Shown here: piece after piece, positions 53,501 to 60,315 of the stretch
Layout: each line of letters starts with the position of its first letter
Position numbering within the stretch: position 1 is the first letter of the stretch
Assembly (NCBI GenBank): GCA_026393895.1
Contig: JAPKZG010000041.1
Coordinates: 1 to 60,315 of the forward strand
Reading direction: 5' to 3'
DNA length: 60,315 bases
Source of the DNA: Candidatus Aminicenantota bacterium
GTDB taxonomy: Bacteria > Acidobacteriota > Aminicenantia > Aminicenantales > UBA4085
Translations under genes and position numbers: made by a program
Notes under the pieces: model-generated
What the model saw: only the letters and a program-made list of their open reading frames with translations
Database searches by the model: none
What the model was told of the DNA's origin: nothing

Positions 53501-56500
53501 GCGATATCCAGGTCCTGGATGTCGTCGATCTCGTACCAGAGCCGTTTGCTCACGTCGACGGCCCGCAGCGCCCCGCGGTCGATGAACGTCAGGACCTTGA
53601 ACACTTCTTCGTAATACTCGTTCAGGCCCTTGGCCCTGATGTAAACGTCTAAGAACGGGAAGAACTTTTCCCGGCAGAAATCCTTGGACAACTTGTAGAT
53701 GTTGACCGTCTTGTAATAATGGGCCAGGTCGGATTCGACCATTTCCTTTTTACCAAGGAAGCAGGTGATGTCATGGTTGTCCTCGAGCCGGGTCACCGTC
53801 CCGTCCATCCAGGGCTCGAAACGGGCGACGACGGCCACGTTGGACGACGGGTGATGAAGACAATCGCCGATGATCGCCGGTTCGAAGATCAGGTCGCTTT
53901 CCAGGAGGATGGAGTCGTCGGCTTCCATCGCCTCCCGGGCGAGCAACAGCGAGTAGATGTTGTTCGTTTTGGCATAGTCGGCGTTGTGGACGTACGAAAC
54001 GGCGACCCCCGCATAAGAGGAGCCGAGGACGGCGGGGAATTCCTCCGCCCCGTGGCCGGTGACAATCACGGCTTTGCGGATTCCCTGGGCGGCGAGGGCC
54101 TCCAGGGCATATTCGATCAGGCGTTTTCCGTCGACTTTGACCATGCACTTGGTCGAATTCTTCGTCAGTTCGCCCAGCCGCTTGCCCATGCCTGCGGCCA
54201 ATATGATGGCTTGCATGTGTGATACCTCGTCCCCGCAACGGGGCGTATAATCTTAGCGGAACCCGCCTAGACGGTCAAATCACCTTAACTCACTGCTTGA
54301 TCCCGTTGACTTGGAAATCCAGGCGGTCAAACAGCTTCAGGTTGTACAAGTCCGCCCCGCCGGCGCCGAGTTCCAGAACGTATGAGCCCGGCCGCGAAGG
54401 CGGGTAAGACGGGCAGGGGTCCTCCTTGCACGGCGGAACGTTCTTTTCGATATGGACGATCCGGCGGTCCTTGTCGAGCCAGAGCATGTCGAGGGCGATG
54501 ATCGTGTTTTTCATCCAGAACGCGTGATAGTCTTCCTCGGGAAAACAAAACAACATCCCTTGATCGGCGCCGATTTTTTCCCGGTACATAAGCCCTTGGG
54601 CGCGCTCGGCATCGGAGATCGCCAATTCCGCCGTGACCGACCGGCCGTCCGGAAAATACACCTTGACGAATTTATCGGTACCCTGGGGCGCGCAGAAGAG
54701 AAACGTTCCGACGGCCGCCCCGACTCCTATGATTCCGATGATGTTTTTCATGGGTTCTCCTTAGGCGCCGCGTCCATCAGCGGCACGAACCTCACGCTGA
54801 GAAGATGCGTTTCAATCATCCGGTCCCCCAACCGCCGGATCAATTTCAGCCTCTGGTCTCCCCGACCGACCGGAACGATCATCCGTCCCCCGTCTCGAAG
54901 CTGGTCCTTCAGGGCAGCCGGGATATCGGCCGGCGCGGCCGTTACGATGATCGCGTCAAACGGCGCCTCCTCGGGCCATCCACCCGAGCCGTCGCCGACC
55001 TTGAAGCGGATGTTCCCGTAACCGAGGGTCTCCAGCGTTCGGCGGGCGGAGGCGGCGAGCGACGGGATGATTTCCACGGTCCAGACCTCAGCCGCGATTT
55101 CCGCCAGCACGGCCGTTTGATAGCCCGAACCCGTCCCGATTTCCAGGACGTTGTCCGTTTTCATCAAGCCCAGAAACTCGGTCATGTAGGCGACGATGAA
55201 CGGCTGGGAGATCGTCTGGCGGGCGCCGATCGGGAGCGGCCCGTCCAAATAGGCCGCCGACCGCATCTCTTCGTGGACGAACAGGTGGCGCGGGATTTTC
55301 CGCATCGCCGCGAGGACCTGGGGATCGACGACGCCCCGGGCGATGAGCTGTTGTTCGACCATCTCCTCGCGGCTGGCTTCCAGGTCTTTGGTCATGCGTC
55401 CCCGGCGCGGCGTTTCCGCGGTTCAATATGCCCGGGCGAAATGGGCGACGGTCAGGGCGGGTTTTCCGCAACAAACGCAGACGTCCGAGGGCCGGGCTTC
55501 GGTCCCGGGGACGATGACCCGGATCGTGGCCATGGTTTCGTTTTTAATCTTCTCCTCGCAGTCCGATTCCCCGCACCAGGGACTGACGACGAAACCGCGC
55601 TTCGTTTCCAGGATGGATTTGAAATCTTCGTACGTCCCGGCCGGCCGGGTATTGGCCGCGAGGAACGTCTTCGCCTCTTCGAAGAGGACGGCCTGGATTT
55701 CATCCAGGATGACGGGAACCCGGGCGGCCAACTCGGACAGAGGCACGGTTTGTTTGGTTTTCAGGTCCCGCCGGACACAGACGGCCTGACCGTTTTTCAC
55801 GTCCCGCGGTCCGATTTCGACCCGCAGGGGCACGCCCCGCATTTCATACTCGGAGAATTTCCAGCCGGGAGTGGCTTCTTCCCGGGCATCGAGTTGGATC
55901 CGAAGGCCGGCTTTTTTCAACGATTCGGCCGCGGCCTGGGCCGCCGGCAGGACGGTTTCCTTCCAATTCCCCGCGGCAATCGGGACGATGACGACCTGGA
56001 CCGGGGCGACACGGGGCGGGAACCGCAGGCCGGAATCGTCGCCGTGGCACATGATCAAGGCGCCGATCATCCGTGTCGTCGTTCCCCACGACGTCTGCCA
56101 GACGTACTGGAGAGTCTGGTTTTTGTCCTCGAACTTGATATCGAAGGCCTTGGCGAAATGCTGGCCGAGATTGTGAGACGTTCCCATCTGAAGGGCCTTC
56201 CCGTCGGCCATGAGCGCCTCGATGGCGTAGGTCATCTGGGCTCCGGCGAATTTTTCCCGAAGCGTTTTATGGCCGGAGATGACCGGGATGGCGAGCTCCG
56301 TTTCGCAGAATTCCTTGTACATCGCCAGGATCTTGAGCGTCTCCTCCTCGGCCTCCTCGGCGGTCGCGTGGCAGGTATGGCCCTCCTGCCAGAGAAATTC
56401 GGTCGTCCGGAGGAACGGCCGGGTCACCTTTTCCCAGCGGACGATGTTGGCCCACTGGTTGTAAAGGACGGGCAGGTCCCGCCAGGATTTGATCCATTTC

Positions 56501-59500
56501 GAGTACATGGGGCCGATGATGGCCTCGGACGTCGGCCGGACGGCCAGCCGCTCCTCCAGGTCCTCTTTTCCGCCGACGGTGACCCAGGCGACCTCCGGGG
56601 CGAATCCTTCGACGTGTTCGGCTTCCTTCTGGAGGAGGCTTTCGGGGATGAACAGGGGGAAATAGGCATTGACGTGGCCCGTGGCCTTGATCCTCAGGTC
56701 CATCGCCCTTTGGATGTTCTCCCAAATGGCGTATCCGTAAGGGCGGATGACCATTATACCCTTCATCGGAGAGTAATCGGCCAATTCGGCTTTTTGGACG
56801 ATTTCGGCGTACCAGCGGGAAAAATCCTCGCTTTTAGCGGTGATTTGCTTGACGAGTCGCTCGTTCGTAGTCACGGTCTTCTCCCAGGGAAAAATGCGGG
56901 GTCATTCTAGCCCCCGTCCCGTATCCTGTCAAATGGGGAAGCCGGCCCGTCCCAAAGGTGAGGCGCCGGGCCGGGAGAATCACCCGGTTTATCACCCTCA
57001 GGGGTGATTGACCCTTTGCCCCGTTCCCGCGAGAATAGGCCTGCCGAGAAAAGTATGAAGGAAGCGGAGACATGGCCACGAAGATTCCGGTAAACGACAT
57101 TGATCTCATGGGTCCCAAGAACCGGGGATTCACCTTCCCTCTCCTCACCCAGGTGGAGGGGATGAACGCCAAGGGACGCGATTTTTCCGAGGAAACGGTT
57201 TTGACGTTCATCAGCCATGAGGGGTCCTCTTTCTGCCTGAAAAATCCCATTCAAGTCGGCTCCCGGCTCAAAATGATCATCGATCTTCCCGAAAAACTCG
57301 CCGATAACGTCCCCCTCAAGCTCGTGATCCGCGGGCGGGTCGCCAAAATCGAAGCCTTGCGCGGAGCCAACCTCGCCCAGCGGGTGACGATCAAGTTCGA
57401 CAGCAAGTACATCATCAAACCCGAGGACGTCTGAAGTGCTAGACGAGGGACTGAAAACCGGTCTTCGGACCTTCGAGGTTGGCCTCCCGGCTCTTGTCCA
57501 GGGGGTCGATCTCGGCGAACGGAAATTCGCCGAACAGACCGTAGTTTCGACCATCAACTCGGAGGAAGCGATTCTTCAACTCCGGTCCAAGGTCGGACCG
57601 GGAGTGAAGGTCCGCCTATCCCTTCACGTCCCCCGGACGTTCCTTCTCGAAAAGGCCCTCGACCTCAACCTCACGGGGACCGTCTGCGCCTCTCCGGCCC
57701 GGGTCAAGGAGATGCGGTCGAAAACCGCCGTCCGCGTCCGGCTCGACCGCATGTTCCGGATTCTTCCCGCCTCCATCTGAAACTAAAATCCTTTTCCGCC
57801 GCGCGCGTTCGCGTAGGACCGTCCTGATTCCCAAGGGTCGTGAAGGACGATCCCTCACGCTAAGGGCGGGGAGGACTGCAAAGCCCGCAAGGCATCGGGG
57901 TAAGCAGGGCTGGCCCCACTCCCGAAGGTGCGGGGCCGCAGCCCGTTGAGGGAGAAACCTAATTAGGGTTCTCCCTCAAAGGAGTCCAAGTTGACTTCTT
58001 CCCCTCCGTTGGATAGGATAAACAGCGAAATTAACGAACCCGCATCCTGCGACGGAGGGGGCGACCCGAATGATAAAAAAAAGTTCCGCGACCCATGAAG
58101 CCCCGAAGACGTCGGTCCTCCTCTATTGCCCCTCGGATCTGATTCTGGCGGGTATCCTGAAATCGCTGGAAACCGACAACCAGATCGAAGTGGTCGCCGT
58201 GGAAAAGGGAACGGTCGATTCGTTCATGGGCGCCATCCGCCGGCTCCGGCCGCAGGTCATCCTCTTCGCCAGTTCCGAAGCAATGCCCAACATGCGGGAA
58301 ATCTGCAAGGCCATCCGGGACATTTCCAAGGACCAGATCAAGACGCAGATGCTCCTTCTGGGCAATATCCCCTCGCACGAGGAAATCGTCAGTCTGATCA
58401 ATGTCGGGGCCCGGGGGTATTTCGACCTCAACGATCCTTCCGGCCAACTGCCCGAAGCCGTCCGCGTCCTGGCCAAGGGCGAAATCTGGCTTCCCCGGGA
58501 CAAGATGTCCAGCATTATGGACCGGATCATTTCGGTCGTCGGCCGGGAAATCAAGGAAAAGACCCTCGACCAGCTCACCCCGACCGAATTCCAGGTCCTC
58601 AAGCTCATCGGCCAGGGCAAATCGAACGACGAAATCGCCGCGACCCTGTTCATCAGTAAAAACACCGTCCGTTCCCATATTAAAAGCATCTACGCCAAGC
58701 TCGACACCCACAGCCGTCTCCAACTCGCCTTGTACGCGATCAATTCGGCCCTCTTTTAAAAACGAGGAAAGGGACCACGGTCATGATCAAGAAATCCATC
58801 GTCGAAACCGCCGGAAAAGCCGGAAAACGTTTCGCCGGGTCTTCCGTTCCGCTGAAAATCGCCCGGAGAAAAGAATGGCGTTTCACCCTTCCGTTGGCGG
58901 CCGCCGTCACGGGACAACTGCCCCGGGGGGGAAAATTCCGGGAAGAAGTCAAGATCCGGGACATCAGCTCAACGGGCGCCTATTTCGGTCTTGAGGCAAA
59001 CATCATCGTCGGTTCCCGGCTCAACCTGAACATCATCCTACCCGCGCAAGTCACCGAGGGCAAAAAAGTCCATTTGAAAATCGAGGGCGCTACCGTCCGC
59101 GTGGAAAAACCCCGCAAGACCTCGAAGAAACAGGGCGTGGCCGTCCGCTTCACCAAGGATTACTGTTTCGTCCGCGTGCCCAAGCGGGCTTGATTCCACC
59201 CGCATGATCCGCGTCGCCCTGACCGGCGGGATCGCTTCCGGCAAATCCATCGTCGCCGACGTTTTCCGCCGTCGCGGTTTTCACCTGCATTCCGCCGACC
59301 GCGCCGGCCGGGACCTCATGAAGCCCGAAGGGGCCGCCTATCCCGCGATCGTCGAACGGTTCGGCCCGGGAATCCTCGCCGCCGACCGGTCCATCGACCG
59401 GGCCGCCCTGGCCAAAATCTTGTTCGCCGATCCGGAAGCCCGCCGGTTCGTCGAAGGAATCGTCCATCCCCTCGTCATCGCGACCCTGCGGGCGGAAGCC

Positions 59501-60315
59501 GCCCGCCTGGCGGACGAAGGCCGGACGGAAGTTTTCGTTTCGGAATCGGCCTTGACGTTCGAAACGGGGCTGGTTGGGGAATTCGACCGGATCGTCGTCG
59601 TCCACTGCGATCCCGAAACCCAGATCGGGCGGTTGATAGCCCGCGACGGGATCGGCCGGGACGAGGCCCTCGCCCGGATCGGCGCGCAAATGGACGTCGG
59701 GGAAAAGGTCGGGCGGGCGGATTTCGCGATCGACACGTCCGGGGCCCTGGAGGAAACGATCGCCCGGGCGGAAGCCGTCGCTTCCCGGCTGTTGGACGAG
59801 GCCCGCGCCGGACTCACCCTTTGAGGGCGGCCGCAAGAAGCGGGATCATGATCTCGTGGGGACCGACGAAATACCGCCACAAGCGGGATCAGGATTTCGT
59901 GCGGTCCGACAAAATAGAATCCCTTCCCCTTTTTCCCGAGCGGACGCCGGACCACGTTCTCGGAGGGACGGTAGTGCTTGATGAAGTCGAACACCGCCGT
60001 CGAGAACCCATCCAGGCGCACTCCCCGGTTGCGGAGAAGCGAAACGGCCTTGAGGAAGACCTCGGGCAGGATGACGGCCGAACCGACGTTTAGAAAAACG
60101 CCGCCGCCGTTGAGTTTGCGGACCAGCCCGCAGAAAAGATAAAAATCACGGAGCGAGGCCGCGCCGATCGCCTCGCCGCTGGCCTTCGGGTGCATGTGGA
60201 TGATGTCGGTTCCGATAGCCACGTGGACGGTGACGGGGATTTTAAGCCGGTACGCCGTCGCAAGCAGGCTCCATTTCTTGTACGGGAACCGCGAGCGGGC
60301 AATCATCCTCCCGAC

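Overview
The window is GC-rich and densely coded on both strands, with many ATGA/TGATG start-stop overlaps. It carries waaA and lpxB (lipid A/Kdo synthesis), TonB-like and outer-membrane-type proteins, many lipoproteins and a Tat substrate, so the host is a diderm bacterium. Tandem type I phosphodiesterases, TolB-propeller peptidases, DUF5916/DUF6600-type proteins and PilZ genes are what I would expect of Candidatus Aminicenantes or a relative near Acidobacteriota. That placement is an inference from gene content. No tRNA, rRNA, CRISPR array, prophage or complete transposon was seen.

Layout. 1-6.7 kb: one operon of three alkaline-phosphatase-superfamily phosphodiesterases with predicted cytosolic, membrane-anchored and Tat-exported locations, a small ribbon-helix-helix-like protein and an Oxa1/EMC3-like membrane protein. 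6.8-13.8 kb (minus): secreted protein, TonB-like protein, six-hairpin glycosidase, GNAT protein, membrane metallophosphoesterase. 14-17.7 kb: exported isochorismatase-fold hydrolase, exported proteins, nitroreductase. 17.7-24.1 kb (minus): two ABC-2 pairs, a circularly permuted phosphoglycerate mutase, an aminotransferase. 24.3-26.8 kb (minus): caspase-family protease and a coiled-coil lipoprotein. 26.9-31.8 kb: S9 peptidase, MATE-like transporter, DUF6600-like lipoprotein. 32-37.7 kb: TetR-HlyD-ATPase-ATPase-permease-permease efflux operon of CecR/YbhGFSR type. 37.7-42.6 kb: two inverted-repeat elements, two gene remnants, a TPR lipoprotein, an HTH/nucleotidyltransferase pair, M23 peptidase and PAP2 protein. 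42.6-46 kb: waaA and a glycosidase-like protein with a possible 5' frameshift. 46.1-51.5 kb: a 57-aa protein, rpsO, pnp (with an internal deletion), three pseudopilin-like genes, lpxB. 51.5-56.9 kb (minus): CDP-alcohol phosphatidyltransferase, a nucleotidyltransferase-aminotransferase fusion, DUF192, pcm, proS. 57-60.3 kb: three PilZ-type genes around a structured RNA and a pseudo-receiver LuxR regulator, coaE, and a partial conserved gene with an odd 3' duplication.

Promoters are readable as sigma70-like sites: about 17 were found by eye, mostly TTGAC-type -35 boxes with a 16-19 bp spacer. The strongest second-look items are the permuted phosphoglycerate mutase, the five-gene phosphodiesterase operon, the putative CDP-aminoalcohol lipid pair, the GEMM-like structured RNA next to PilZ genes, and lesions in pnp and two other genes that may be real or may be assembly faults.
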